Assembly (NCBI RefSeq): GCF_031323975.1 | Contig: NZ_JAVIWS010000001.1 | Location: forward strand, 1,364,001-1,428,000 | Direction of reading: 5' to 3' | DNA from: Escherichia ruysiae | Lineage (GTDB): Bacteria > Pseudomonadota > Gammaproteobacteria > Enterobacterales > Enterobacteriaceae | Length of the DNA stretch: 64,000 nt | Shown: piece after piece, positions 1 to 9,900 of the stretch | Numbering within the stretch: position 1 is the first letter of the stretch | How the letters are laid out: each line of letters starts with the position of its first letter | Translations under genes and position numbers: made by a program | The notes under the pieces: model-generated | Databases searched by the model: none | Seen by the model: the letters and a program-made list of their open reading frames with translations, nothing else | What the model was told of the DNA's origin: nothing

Positions 1-690
1 GGTTTTGTGAGTGGTGGTAGTAACAACGTGAGCATGAGGAACTGGGTTCGGGTAGACGCCAGCAGCAACCAGGCCCGCAACGTGCGCCATATCAACGAAC
101 AGGTAAGCACCGATGCTGTCAGCGATTTCACGCATTTTCGCCCAGTCCACCACGCCGGAATATGCAGAGAAGCCACCGATAATCATTTTCGGTTTGTGTT
201 CTTTGGCTTGTTTTTCCAGATCGGCGTAGTCGATATGACCGGTAGCATCGATACCGTAAGGAACGATGTTGTACAGTTTACCGGAGAAGTTAACCGGAGA
301 ACCGTGAGTCAGGTGACCGCCATGCGCCAGGTTCATACCCAGAACGGTATCACCTGGTTCCAGCAGCGCGGTGTAGACCGCAAAGTTAGCCTGGGAGCCG
401 GAGTGCGGCTGGACGTTAGCGTAGTCAGCGCCGAACAGTTCTTTCGCACGATCGATCGCCAGTTGTTCAACGATATCAACATACTCGCAACCGCCGTAGT
501 AGCGTTTGCCCGGATAACCTTCAGCATATTTGTTGGTCAGCTGAGAACCCTGCGCCTGCATTACGCGCGGGCTGGTGTAGTTTTCGGAGGCGATCAGTTC
601 GATGTGCTCTTCCTGACGTACTTTTTCCTGCTCCATAGCCTGCCACAGTTCGGCATCATAATCGGCAATGTTCATTTCACGCTTTAACAT
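1..690 (-). CDS. glyA: Serine hydroxymethyltransferase, N-terminal part (cut by window edge)
   Basis: This PLP enzyme interconverts serine and glycine while charging tetrahydrofolate with a one-carbon unit in the cytoplasm. The visible 230 codons start [16 protein letters not shown] and contain the family stretches SENYTSP and GGHLTHG. The window ends just past the THKT motif, whose lysine 229 forms the Schiff base with PLP, so the C-terminal portion lies outside. The ATG has a purine-rich GGAG Shine-Dalgarno sequence eight bases upstream. It is divergent from hmp; the shared 327-bp spacer holds its promoter and a PurR operator. Identification is from near-complete agreement with the known E. 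coli protein. Confidence 0.97.
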
Positions 691-761
691 CCGCATCTCC
701 TGACTCAGCTAACAATAAAATTTTTGGCCTTTATAGGCGGTCCTGTTGGACAACGGCGAAC

Positions 762-789
762 AGTATAACCGAATCATTGTGCGATAACA
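762..789 (-). promoter_or_regulatory. Probable glyA promoter
   Basis: Read on the minus strand there is TGTTAT, a 16-bp spacer and TATACT, about 70 bp upstream of the glyA start. The fit to the -35 box is modest, so assignment rests mainly on the -10 box and position. Confidence 0.55.
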
Positions 790-808
790 GGTCTTGACAA
801 AGGAATTT

Positions 809-824
809 ACGCAAACGATTACCT
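809..824. promoter_or_regulatory. PurR operator upstream of glyA
   Basis: The 16-mer ACGCAAACGATTACCT fits every fixed position of the PurR consensus ANGCAANCGNTTNCNT. PurR repression of glyA is established in E. coli. The site lies just upstream of the glyA -35 box. Confidence 0.8.
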
Positions 825-943
825 TCAGGCTGCGCAAGGCTTTGGAGAATAAAGAGCTTGCAACCGGAAACGGATTTCTTTTCAGGTTTGTGATGCAAAT
901 TTTTCACTTCATCACATTCTTAATGAAAAACCCCAAAGAACCA

Positions 944-971
944 TTTACATTGCAGGGCTATTTTTTATAAG
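944..971 (+). promoter_or_regulatory. hmp promoter
   Basis: TTTACA and TATAAG are separated by 16 bp, and the -10 box abuts the NsrR site, so repressor binding would block RNA polymerase. Confidence 0.65.
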
Positions 972-989
972 ATGCATTTGAGATACATC
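969..989. promoter_or_regulatory. NsrR operator of hmp
   Basis: The imperfect palindrome AAGATGCATTT followed by GAGATACATC matches the NsrR consensus (AAGATGCATTT half-sites). NsrR is the nitric-oxide-sensing repressor known to control hmp. Another AAGATGC lies just downstream at 994-1000. Confidence 0.75.
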
Positions 990-1017
990 AATTAAGATGC
1001 AAAAAAAGGAAGACCAT

Positions 1018-2208
1018 ATGCTTGACGCTCAAACCATCGCTACAGTAAAAGCCACCATCCCTTTACTGGTGGAAACGGGGCCAAAGTTAACCGCCCATTT
1101 CTACGACCGTATGTTTACTCATAACCCAGAACTCAAAGAAATTTTTAACATGAGTAACCAGCGTAATGGCGATCAACGTGAAGCCCTGTTTAACGCCATT
1201 GCCGCCTACGCCAGTAATATTGAAAACCTGCCTGCGCTGCTGCCAGCGGTAGAAAAAATCGCGCAGAAACACACCAGCTTCCAGATCAAACCGGAACAAT
1301 ACAACATCGTTGGCGAACACCTGTTGGCGACGCTGGACGAAATGTTCAGCCCGGGTCAGGAAGTGCTGAACGCGTGGGGGAAAGCCTATGGCGTGCTGGC
1401 AAATGTATTTATCAATCGCGAGGCGGAAATCTATAACGAAAACGCCAGCAAAGCCGGTGGCTGGGAAGGTACACGCGATTTCCGCATTGTGGCTAAAACG
1501 CCGCGCAGTGCGCTTATCACCAGCTTCGAACTGGAACCGGTCGACGGTGGCGCAGTGGCAGAATACCGTCCGGGGCAATATCTCGGTGTCTGGCTGAAAC
1601 CGGAAGGTTTCCCGCATCAGGAAATTCGCCAATACTCTTTGACCCGCAAGCCGGATGGCAAAGGCTATCGTATTGCGGTGAAACGCGAAGAGGGTGGGCA
1701 GGTATCCAACTGGCTGCACAATCACGCCAATGTTGGCGATGTCGTGAAGCTGGTGGCTCCGGCGGGTGATTTCTTTATGGATGTGACAAACGACACACCG
1801 GTAACCTTAATCTCTGCCGGTGTCGGTCAAACGCCAATGCTGGCTATGCTCGATACGCTGGCAAAAGCAGGCCACACAGCACAAGTGAACTGGTTCCATG
1901 CGGCAGAAAATGGCGATGTTCACGCCTTTGCTGATGAAGTTAAGGAGCTGGGGCAATCACTGCCGCGCTTTACCGCACACACCTGGTATCGTCAGCCGAG
2001 TGAGGCCGATCGCGCGAAATGTCAGTTTGATAGCGAAGGTCTGATGGATTTGAGCAAACTGGAAGGTGCGTTCAGCGATCCGTCCATGCAGTTCTATCTC
2101 TGCGGTCCGGTGGTTTTCATGCAGTTTGCCGCGAAACAGTTAGTGGATCTGGGCGTGAAGCAGGAAAACATTCATTACGAATGCTTTGGCCCGCATAAGG
2201 TGCTGTGA
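1018..2208 (+). CDS. hmp: Flavohaemoglobin, nitric oxide dioxygenase
   Basis: Hmp converts NO and O2 to nitrate using NAD(P)H and is the main aerobic NO defence. The 396-residue protein has an N-terminal globin domain (about 1-138) with Tyr29, Gln53 and proximal His85 in the expected places, then a ferredoxin-reductase-like FAD domain (RQYSLT near 206) and an NAD-binding domain ending in the CGP motif (Cys362). The ATG at 1018 was chosen because AAGGAAG lies upstream and the length equals the known protein; an in-frame ATG seven codons earlier lacks a good ribosome site. Residue 366 is Val where I recall Gly in K-12; that position varies in the family. Confidence 0.97.
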   Translation: MLDAQTIATVKATIPLLVETGPKLTAHFYDRMFTHNPELKEIFNMSNQRNGDQREALFNAIAAYASNIENLPALLPAVEKIAQKHTSFQIKPEQYNIVGEHLLATLDEMFSPGQEVLNAWGKAYGVLANVFINREAEIYNENASKAGGWEGTRDFRIVAKTPRSALITSFELEPVDGGAVAEYRPGQYLGVWLKPEGFPHQEIRQYSLTRKPDGKGYRIAVKREEGGQVSNWLHNHANVGDVVKLVAPAGDFFMDVTNDTPVTLISAGVGQTPMLAMLDTLAKAGHTAQVNWFHAAENGDVHAFADEVKELGQSLPRFTAHTWYRQPSEADRAKCQFDSEGLMDLSKLEGAFSDPSMQFYLCGPVVFMQFAAKQLVDLGVKQENIHYECFGPHKVL

Positions 2209-2215
2209 TTTGATA

Positions 2216-2239
2216 TTGCCGGATGGAAACATCCGGCAA
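2216..2239. terminator. Hairpin between hmp and glnB
   Basis: A perfect 10-bp stem, TTGCCGGATG, closes on a GAAA tetraloop. It lies between two convergent genes. There is no strong U-run on either side, so it may act as an mRNA-stabilising hairpin or a weak bidirectional terminator. Confidence 0.55.
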
Positions 2240-2251
2240 CCCTGACGCGGT

Positions 2252-2626
<375 letters not shown>

Positions 2627-2650
2627 CTAAACGTAACACATTACGCCGAT

Positions 2651-3985
2651 TCATTCCTTGAAATCGTTTGCATCCAGCTCGTGTCGGGAAAGCAGTTTAT
2701 AAAATTCTGTCCGGTTGCGCCCCGCCATTCTCGCCGCGTGGGTGACGTTGCCTTTAGTGATTTGCAGCAGCTTGCGCAAATAGTTGAGTTCAAACTGATT
2801 ACGCGCCTCAACAAAGGTGGGCAGCGCCGTGTTTTCGCCCTCCAGCGCCTGTTCCACCAGCGCATCACTAATTACCGGGGATGAGGTCAGCGCCACGCAC
2901 TGTTCAATCACGTTGACCAACTGACGCACATTGCCTGGCCAGCTCGCGGTCATCAGGCGTTTCATTGCATCAGTGGAGAACGCGCGGACAAAGGGTTTAT
3001 GTCGCTCTGCCGCCTGGCGCAACAAGTGATTTGCCAGTAGCGGAATATCTTCCGTGCGCTCCGCCAGTGCCGGAATTTTCAGGCTGACAACGTTGAGGCG
3101 GTAATAGAGATCTTCGCGGAACTCCCCGCGCGCCATCGCTTTTGGCAGGTCGCGGTGAGTGGCGGAAATAATCCGCACGTCGATATCAATATCGCGGTTG
3201 CTGCCCAGCGGGCGTACTTTGCGCTCCTGCAACACGCGCAGCAGTTTGACCTGCAAAGGCGCGGGCATATCGCCAATCTCATCGAGAAATAACGTACCGC
3301 CTTCCGCCGCCTGGAATAAGCCCTCGCGATTGCTGACAGCGCCGGTAAACGCGCCGCGTGCATGACCAAACAGCTCCGACTCCAGCAACTGCTCGGGCAA
3401 TGCGCCACAGTTAATAGCAATAAATGGTTTGCTGTTGCGCGGGCTGGCGTTGTGGATAGCCTGGGCGAAAATCTCTTTCCCGGTGCCGCTCTGACCGTTA
3501 ATCAAAACGCTAACATCTGATTGCGCCACCAGCCGCGCCTGTTCCAGCAAACGCAACATCAGTGGACTGCGGGTAACAATCGCCTCACTCCAGCGTTCGT
3601 CTGTGGCTGGCGCGGATTGTTCCAGTGCATCGTCAATTGCCTGATACAACGCGTCTTTATCAACAGGTTTGGTGAGGAAACTGAACACGCCCTGCTGTGT
3701 CGCGGCAACGGCATCGGGAATGGAACCATGCGCGGTAAGAATAATTACTGGCATTCCCGGCTGCACTTTCTGGATTTCAGCAAACAGTTGCATACCGTCC
3801 ATTTCATCCATCCGCAGGTCGCTGATGACTAAATCTACTTTTTCGCGATTCAGTACCCGTAATCCTTCAGCGCCACTTTCCGCCGTGACCACGCTGTAGC
3901 CTTCGCTGGTCAAGCGCAGGCCAAGCAGTTTCAGCAATCCCGGATCGTCATCGACCAATAATAAATGCGCAGGTTTATGGCTCAT
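2651..3985 (-). CDS. glrR: Sigma54-dependent response regulator GlrR
   Basis: GlrR (YfhA/QseF) is phosphorylated by GlrK and activates sigma54 promoters, notably glmY. The 444 residues show a receiver domain (phospho-acceptor Asp56 in VISDLRMD, conserved Lys107), an AAA+ domain with Walker A GQSGTGKE at 164-171 and the sigma54-contacting GAFTGA loop at 211-216, and a C-terminal Fis-type helix-turn-helix. I chose the ATG at 3985 because the upstream extension reads through qseG out of frame; the start overlaps the qseG stop by 11 bp, which suggests translational coupling. Candidate binding sites lie at 6639-6752. Confidence 0.97.
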   Translation of the reverse strand: MSHKPAHLLLVDDDPGLLKLLGLRLTSEGYSVVTAESGAEGLRVLNREKVDLVISDLRMDEMDGMQLFAEIQKVQPGMPVIILTAHGSIPDAVAATQQGVFSFLTKPVDKDALYQAIDDALEQSAPATDERWSEAIVTRSPLMLRLLEQARLVAQSDVSVLINGQSGTGKEIFAQAIHNASPRNSKPFIAINCGALPEQLLESELFGHARGAFTGAVSNREGLFQAAEGGTLFLDEIGDMPAPLQVKLLRVLQERKVRPLGSNRDIDIDVRIISATHRDLPKAMARGEFREDLYYRLNVVSLKIPALAERTEDIPLLANHLLRQAAERHKPFVRAFSTDAMKRLMTASWPGNVRQLVNVIEQCVALTSSPVISDALVEQALEGENTALPTFVEARNQFELNYLRKLLQITKGNVTHAARMAGRNRTEFYKLLSRHELDANDFKE

Positions 3986-4688
3986 CAGGGGTGACCTCAC
4001 TGGTAGATGGTGCGGGCGTTTCGCTCTCGTGCGGTGTGTCCGGCGCGAAATTTCCGGTCGGTTTGCGGGTCGAGAGCTGACGTTCAATATCGGTCAGGTT
4101 TTCCAGCTTGCGAGTGGTGAGTTCCAGTTGTTGCTGTAGAAAGTGATGCTGCTGGCGCAAAGTATCCAGCTCGCTGTCGCTGGACTGCTGGAGTTTACTG
4201 TAGCGTTGGCGCTCTTGTGCCAGTTGCAATTGTAACGCCTGATCGTCGCGCCAGAGTTGATACAGCGGGCGAACCTGCGCCGGGATCTCGGTGCTTAACG
4301 CGTCTATGCGCGCGACCATCTGGCGACGCTCATACGGCGTGATTTTAGCGTCGGCCAGCAAAATCCCCTGTTTAAAGGTATTTTGCCAGCTGCCATCGCC
4401 ATACTTACGGGCTTGCTGGCGCGACTGCGCTGGCATTAAACGGTTGGCGCAATCCATCGCCCGTAGCCAGTAAAGAGGATTAGTTTCGGTTGATTTACCT
4501 TGCAGCGCCCAGATGTCGCTACATTCGGTAGAAAGATAATCAGCCAGTTGATAAACCGGAATTTTTTCTTGTGCTGACGTATCTATGGCTGGCTTATCGT
4601 GACTCTGCACACAACCCAGCAACGCCAGACAAGGCAACCCCGCCAGCCACAGCCGTCGGGGCAATAATCGTTGAAAAATGTGTCGCAT
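3975..4688 (-). CDS. qseG: Outer-membrane lipoprotein QseG
   Basis: QseG (YfhG) is a lipoprotein that interacts with the GlrK kinase and tunes GlmY expression. The 237-residue form starts MRHIFQRLL, with a basic N-terminus, a hydrophobic stretch and a lipobox-like LLGC ending at Cys26. The middle is helical and rich in Gln and Leu (about 150-200), consistent with a coiled coil, and the tail is Pro/Thr/Glu-rich. A longer reading frame upstream to 4853 runs through the palindromic repeat and was rejected because it would bury the signal peptide. The gene lies between glrK and glrR in one operon. Confidence 0.93.
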   Translation of the reverse strand: MRHIFQRLLPRRLWLAGLPCLALLGCVQSHDKPAIDTSAQEKIPVYQLADYLSTECSDIWALQGKSTETNPLYWLRAMDCANRLMPAQSRQQARKYGDGSWQNTFKQGILLADAKITPYERRQMVARIDALSTEIPAQVRPLYQLWRDDQALQLQLAQERQRYSKLQQSSDSELDTLRQQHHFLQQQLELTTRKLENLTDIERQLSTRKPTGNFAPDTPHESETPAPSTSEVTPDEP

Positions 4689-4699
4689 ATTCACCAGAC

Positions 4700-4850
4700 T
4701 TAGAGCCTTTCCCAGTAGGCGTAATCGTTGCAGGCAGTTTGGACACGGACAGCGCGGAGAAACCGGAGCGTACACGTAGTACGTGAGGATTTCGAGCACC
4801 GCCCGGAGCCAAACTGGCAAATAAAATAGCCTGATGGGATAGGCTCTTAA
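4700..4850. repeat. BoxC-like palindromic intergenic repeat, copy 1
   Basis: The spacer between glrK and qseG is almost wholly palindromic. CAGTTTGG at 4734 pairs with CCAAACTG at 4809, and the flanks (TAGAGCC near 4701, GGCTCTTA near 4842) pair outside that. The core ACCGGAGCGTAC, then AGTACGTGAGGAT and CGAGCA, recurs at 61411-61497. This resembles the repeat family I know as BoxC in enterobacteria; the family name is from memory, the similarity is directly visible. Confidence 0.65.
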
Positions 4851-4852
4851 CA

Positions 4853-6280
4853 TTATTTCGTGTTTTTCGACGACGGTAATTCAATGCGGAAACAAACATC
4901 TTGCCCGCTCTCGTCGACCAGATACAGTTCCCCCTGCATACGGCGAATACAATCCCTGGCAATGCTTAATCCCAGACCGCTGCCCTTCACCGCCCCTTTT
5001 CGCTGGTGGCTTCCCTGAAAAAAGGGTTCGAAGATCATGGCGCGCTCCTCTTGCGGAATGGGCGTGCCTGTATTGATGACATCAATATAAACCCGCGCAC
5101 CATGTAAACTACTGCGAAGGCAAATGTTACCGGATTCAGCCCCGTAGTGCACCGCATTGGAGTAAAGATTATCCAGTACGCTCATCAGCAACATTGGCGC
5201 CGCCAGGCAAGTTGTTGCTTTGAGATCGACGTCGGTATGCATCATTTTAGCCCGTGCTGGCAAGCTGTGAGCGGAAACCACCATCTCTACCAGCGGTGCC
5301 AGCTCTACGTTCTCCAGCTCCACCGCGCCGTCCGCCTGTTTACGGTTGTAATCAAGCAGTTGTTCGATCAGTTTTTGCAAATTGCGGCTACTGCTATCAA
5401 GAATGCTCACCACCTCTTTTTGCTCTGGCGTAAGCGGCCCGACAACCTGGTCAGCCAGTAATTCCGTGCCCTCGCGCATACTCGCCAGCGGCGTTTTTAA
5501 TTCATGAGATAAATGACGTAAGAACTGGTGCCGCTGGGATTCCAGCCATGACAGGCGCTCGCTTAACCAAAGAATACGTTGCCCAACCGAGCGTAATTCA
5601 CTCGGTCCACTGAACGAAACGCTATTGCCCAGTGAGCGCCCCTCCCCCAGACGGTTGATCATCCGTTCAATATTTTTCACCGGGCCGATAATCATCCGCG
5701 TGAAAAGCAACACCATCACCAGACTCACCAGAAATAGCACCAGCGACTGCCAACCAAAATATTGCCCACGTTCGGCGATTTCGCGTTGTAACTGCTGCCC
5801 GCGAGAGAACACCACAGTGCGAGTGGCTTGTACCATTTCGGTATTGGCATTGGCGAAGGCTTCCAGACGCGCGGCGGCGGCAGCATCAGGACCGCTGTTG
5901 TTACACTGAAGTTGAGCCAGATTATTCAAATCCTGACGCAATGCCTGGTAAAGTTTATCGTCCGGCAGCACACCTGCGTGGGCATCGAGCATTTCGCTGT
6001 AACGCTTGCGCTGGCTTTGATAAACCTTCGCAAGCGTAGGGTCGTCCAGCACGCAATACTGACGGTAGCTACGCTCCATCTCCAGCGCCGCGTTGGTCAT
6101 CGCTTCACTGCGCCGGGCATCGATAAGCGTAGTGCGGTTAACCAGCGCCGCCTGATCGCTAAGCGCATTCAGGCTTTGCCAGGCTTGCCATGCCAGTACC
6201 AACAGAGGGAGCAAAATGAGCAAGAATGCCAGCATTACCAGTTGTCGTAATGAGCGGGGAAAAACGGGCCAGCGTTTCAA
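4853..6280 (-). CDS. glrK: Sensor histidine kinase GlrK
   Basis: GlrK (YfhK/QseE) is the inner-membrane kinase of the GlrR system. The 475-residue form begins at a TTG codon (MKRWPVFPRS); earlier in-frame codons would place charged residues before the first membrane helix (about 14-36). A periplasmic domain rich in Gln and Ala follows, then a second helix (about 178-196), HAMP linker, H-box with His259 in LSHELKTP, and the catalytic domain with NLYSNAVHYG and GSGLGLSIA. It is the first gene of the operon and is separated from qseG by a palindromic repeat, which could change the expression ratio downstream. Confidence 0.96.
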   Translation of the reverse strand: MKRWPVFPRSLRQLVMLAFLLILLPLLVLAWQAWQSLNALSDQAALVNRTTLIDARRSEAMTNAALEMERSYRQYCVLDDPTLAKVYQSQRKRYSEMLDAHAGVLPDDKLYQALRQDLNNLAQLQCNNSGPDAAAAARLEAFANANTEMVQATRTVVFSRGQQLQREIAERGQYFGWQSLVLFLVSLVMVLLFTRMIIGPVKNIERMINRLGEGRSLGNSVSFSGPSELRSVGQRILWLSERLSWLESQRHQFLRHLSHELKTPLASMREGTELLADQVVGPLTPEQKEVVSILDSSSRNLQKLIEQLLDYNRKQADGAVELENVELAPLVEMVVSAHSLPARAKMMHTDVDLKATTCLAAPMLLMSVLDNLYSNAVHYGAESGNICLRSSLHGARVYIDVINTGTPIPQEERAMIFEPFFQGSHQRKGAVKGSGLGLSIARDCIRRMQGELYLVDESGQDVCFRIELPSSKNTK

Positions 6281-6334
6281 GGTGTTACTCTCGTCAGACG
6301 CGAATAGAGTGATGCTAACCGAGGGGACGTTCAG

Positions 6335-6522
6335 ATACAACAAAGCCGGGAATTACCCGGCTTTGTTGTGGAATAAGGCGGTGCCTAACTCGACGTTTCG
6401 CCCGATGGTTGATATAGCTAAGCTGATATCAGAAGTTGGACGGCAGGCACCTTGTTGTGCGTCATTCTAATTTTATGTAGCACGTCCCGAAGGGGCTGAC
6501 ATAAGCGGATGAATGAGCCACT
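6335..6522 (-). ncRNA. glmY: Small regulatory RNA GlmY
   Basis: GlmY is an unstable sRNA that titrates the RNase adaptor RapZ, protects GlmZ and so raises glmS (glucosamine-6-phosphate synthase) expression. The sequence agrees with the GlmY I remember: it begins at AGTGGCTCATTC, is about 188 nt, and ends in a terminator hairpin (AACAAAGCCGGG with CCCGGCTTTGTTGT). It is encoded just upstream of glrK on the same strand, so glrK may also be reached by read-through. Confidence 0.93.
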
Positions 6523-6560
6523 GGTTATTATTATGCAGTAACTGTGCCAATAAATAAAAT
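6523..6560 (-). promoter_or_regulatory. Overlapping sigma54 and sigma70 promoters of glmY
   Basis: On the minus strand TGGCAC-N5-CTGCA gives the -24/-12 pattern of a sigma54 promoter. The same stretch holds CATAAT just before the transcript start, usable as a sigma70 -10 box. Overlapping promoters sharing a start site are described for E. coli glmY. Confidence 0.8.
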
Positions 6561-6638
6561 GGTTTGATAACGTACTGATAAAGCGTGAGTTTGATGGATT
6601 AATGGCTGCCCCACTGTTTGGCTATAAATCAGCCACTG

Positions 6639-6656
6639 TGTCGCTTAAAAGAGACA
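6639..6656. promoter_or_regulatory. GlrR binding site, promoter-proximal
   Basis: TGTC-N10-GACA is the established GlrR motif. This copy is the closest of three to the glmY promoter. Confidence 0.8.
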
Positions 6657-6701
6657 TCTGAAGCTAAAATTATTCGTTTTAAATTAAATCAATAAGTTAA
6701 G

Positions 6702-6719
6702 TGTCACCTATAAGCGACA
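6702..6719. promoter_or_regulatory. GlrR binding site, middle
   Basis: TGTC-N10-GACA with one extra matching base on each side (GTGTC/GACAC). Confidence 0.8.
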
Positions 6720-6734
6720 CGATAACTCACACAT

Positions 6735-6752
6735 TGTCGTGATTTACAGACA
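6735..6752. promoter_or_regulatory. GlrR binding site, distal
   Basis: Third copy of TGTC-N10-GACA, about 33 bp from the middle one, giving a cluster suited to an upstream activator. AT-rich DNA lies between sites and promoter, where IHF is known to bind. Confidence 0.8.
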
Positions 6753-6753
6753 C

Positions 6754-6781
6754 AAAAAAGCTCCCGGAGCTGGGAGCTTAT
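6754..6781 (-). terminator. Rho-independent terminator downstream of purL
   Basis: Minus-strand stem AAGCTCCC/GGGAGCTT followed by a run of six T. It lies about 150 bp past the purL stop, beyond a REP element, and insulates the glmY activator region. Confidence 0.8.
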
Positions 6782-6806
6782 AACTGTTGGCTAAGTGGTT
6801 GTGTAA

Positions 6807-6842
6807 TGCCGGATGCGGCGTAAACGCTTTATCCGGCCTACA
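6807..6842. repeat. REP element
   Basis: TGCCGGATGCGGCG, a short loop, then the complementary TATCCGGCCTACA is the classical enterobacterial REP palindrome. It lies in the purL 3' untranslated region. A second hairpin, GCGCATC/GATGCGC, follows at 6898-6915. Confidence 0.85.
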
Positions 6843-6930
6843 AAATCTTGCGAATTCAATATATTGCAAAACTAACCGAGCCAACCAGGTAAGCATAGCG
6901 CATCAGGCGATGCGCATATTGCCCGATACC

Positions 6931-9900
6931 TTAACCCAACTGCTTACGTGCATTGCGGAAAATGCGCATCCATGGACCATCCTCGCCCCAGTTTTCAGGA
7001 TGCCAGGAGTTGCTGACAGTACGGAAAACACGTTCCGGGTGCGGCATCATAATGGTAACTCGACCGCTTTCAGTCGTAACCGCCGTAATACCGTTCGGGG
7101 AACCGTTCGGGTTAGCCGGGTAAGTTTCGGTGACCTTGCCGAAGTTATCGACATAGCGCAGTGCCACCAGCCCTTTACTTTCCAGTGCTGCCAGATGCGC
7201 CGCATCGCGTACTTCAACACGCCCTTCACCGTGAGAAACGGCAATCGGCATCTGTGAACCCACCATCCCCTGCAACAGCAGCGACGGGCTTTGGGTTACT
7301 TCTACCAGGCTGAAACGCGCTTCAAAGCGATCGGAGGTGTTACGCACAAAACGTGGCCACAACTCGCTACCCGGGATCAGTTCACGCAGATTAGACATCA
7401 TTTGGCAACCGTTACATACCCCCAGCGCCAGCGTTTGCGGACGGTGGAAGAAGGTTGCAAACTCATCGCGTACACGATTATTGAACAGGATTGATTTCGC
7501 CCAACCTTCACCGGCACCCAGCACATCACCGTAGGAGAAACCACCGCACGCGACCAGGGCGTGGAAATCCTCCAGGCCAGTGCGTCCAGCCAGCAGGTCG
7601 CTCATATGCACGTCGATAGCATCGAAGCCCGCACGGTGGAACGCTGCCGCCATTTCCACATGCGAGTTCACGCCCTGCTCACGCAGTACGGCAACTTTCG
7701 GGCGCGCACCAGTGGCAATAAACGGTGCTGCCACATCTTCGTTGATATCGAACGACAATTTCACATTCAGCCCCGGATCGGCGTCATTAGATTTCGCCTG
7801 ATGCTCCTGATCGGCACACTCCGGGTTGTCACGCAGGCGCTGCATCTGCCAGGTGGTTTCTGCCCACCAGACACGCAACGTAGTACGGCTTTCGCTGAAT
7901 ACAGCCTGCCCGTTGGCGGTAATCACAAAACGGTCTCCAGATACCGCCTGGCCGACATAATGGACGCAATCAGCAAGGCCATACTGTGCCAGTACGGCTT
8001 CGACCGCTTCACGGTCAGCGGCACGTACCTGAATCACTGCCCCCAGCTCTTCGTTAAACAACGCCGCCAGGCGATCGTCACCCAGAGTGGCGATATCCGC
8101 TTCAATACCGCAATGACCGGCAAACGCCATTTCCGCCAGCGTCACCAGCAGGCCACCGTCAGAGCGGTCGTGGTACGCAAGCAGTTTACGCTGTGCAACC
8201 AGCGCCTGAATCGCGTCATAGAAGCCTTTCAGTTGCGCGACGTCACGCACATCTGCCGGTTTGTCGCCAAGCTGACGATAAACCTGCGCCAGCGCCGTTG
8301 CGCCCAGCGCGTTATTGCCTTTGCCCAAATCAATCAGCAGCAGTGCGTTATCTTCGGTAGAAAGCTGCGGCGTGATGGTGTGACGCACATCTTCCACGCG
8401 GGCAAATGCAGAAATGACCAGTGACAGCGGCGACGTCATTTCGCGTTCTTCGTTACCTTCCTGCCAGCGGGTTTTCATCGACATGGAGTCTTTACCCACC
8501 GGGATCGTCAGGCCCAGCGCCGGGCAAAGCTCTTCACCCACCGCTTTTACGGCTTCATACAGACCCGCATCTTCGCCAGGATGACCTGCAGCCGCCATCC
8601 AGTTGGCGGAAAGTTTGATGCGTTTGATATCGCCAATCTGCGTAGCGGCGATGTTGGTTAACGCTTCACCAACTGCCAGACGGGCAGAGGCGGCGAAATC
8701 CAGCAGCGCAACCGGCGCACGTTCGCCAATTGCCATCGCTTCACCGTAGTAGCTGTCGAGGCTGGCGGTAGTGACCGCGCAGTTAGCGACCGGCACCTGC
8801 CACGGACCCACCATCTGATCGCGCGCCACCATGCCGGTTACGCTGCGGTCGCCAATGGTCACAAGGAAGGTTTTCTCTGCCACAGTCGGCAGATGCAGCA
8901 CGCGTTTCACCGCGTCAGCAATGGTGATCCCTTCACGAGCCAGCGCATCGCCCTTCGCTTTCAGCGTTTGTACATCGCGGGTCATCTTCGGCGTTTTGCC
9001 AAGCAGCACGTCCAGCGGCAGATCGATTGGCTGATTATCAAAATGACGATCGTGCAGAGAAAGATGCAGTTCTTCGGTCGCTTCACCAATCACCGCGTAT
9101 GGCGCACGTTCACGTTTACACAATTCGTCAAACAGCGGTAACTGATCGGCTGCAACCGCCAGCACGTAGCGTTCCTGGGATTCGTTACACCAGATTTCCA
9201 GCGGGCTCATGCCCGGTTCATCGCTCAGAATATCGCGCAGTTCGAATTTACCACCGCGTCCGCCGTCGCTCACCAGTTCCGGCATAGCGTTAGAAAGACC
9301 GCCCGCGCCAACGTCATGGATAAACAGAATTGGGTTGGCATCACCCAACTGCCAGCAACGGTCGATCACTTCCTGGCAACGACGCTCCATCTCCGGGTTA
9401 TCGCGCTGTACGGAAGCAAAATCGAGGTCGGCATCAGACTGACCAGACGCCATGGAAGACGCCGCGCCGCCGCCAAGGCCGATGTTCATTGCCGGGCCGC
9501 CGAGAACGACCAGCTTCGCGCCGACGTTGATCTCACCTTTTTGTACGTGATCGGCGCGAATATTGCCGATCCCGCCCGCCAGCATGATCGGTTTGTGATA
9601 ACCGCGCAGCTCTTCGCCGTTGTGGCTGTTCACTTTTTCTTCATACGTACGGAAATAGCCGTTCAGTGCCGGACGACCAAATTCATTGTTAAACGCCGCG
9701 CCGCCCAGCGGGCCTTCGGTCATGATATCCAGTGCAGTAACAATACGTTCAGGCTTACCGAAATCTTCTTCCCACGGCTGTTCAAAGCCAGGGATACGCA
9801 GGTTGGATACGGAGAAACCGACCAGGCCGGCTTTCGGCTTCGCGCCGCGTCCGGTTGCGCCTTCATCACGGATTTCGCCGCCGGAACCAGTCGCCGCGCC

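Noticed and set aside
691..1017. MetR boxes in the glyA-hmp spacer
   Set aside because: MetR control is established for this region, but I could not find a convincing TGAA-N5-TTCA match, so no site is listed.
2132..2134. Hmp Val366 in the CGPVVFM motif as a loss-of-function change
   Set aside because: That position is Gly in the K-12 protein I recall but varies in related flavohaemoglobins (for example Pro), while the CGP and FM residues are intact.
3975..4853. A 292-codon version of QseG reaching back to the glrK stop
   Set aside because: The extra 55 codons cross a palindromic repeat and would place the lipoprotein signal internally.
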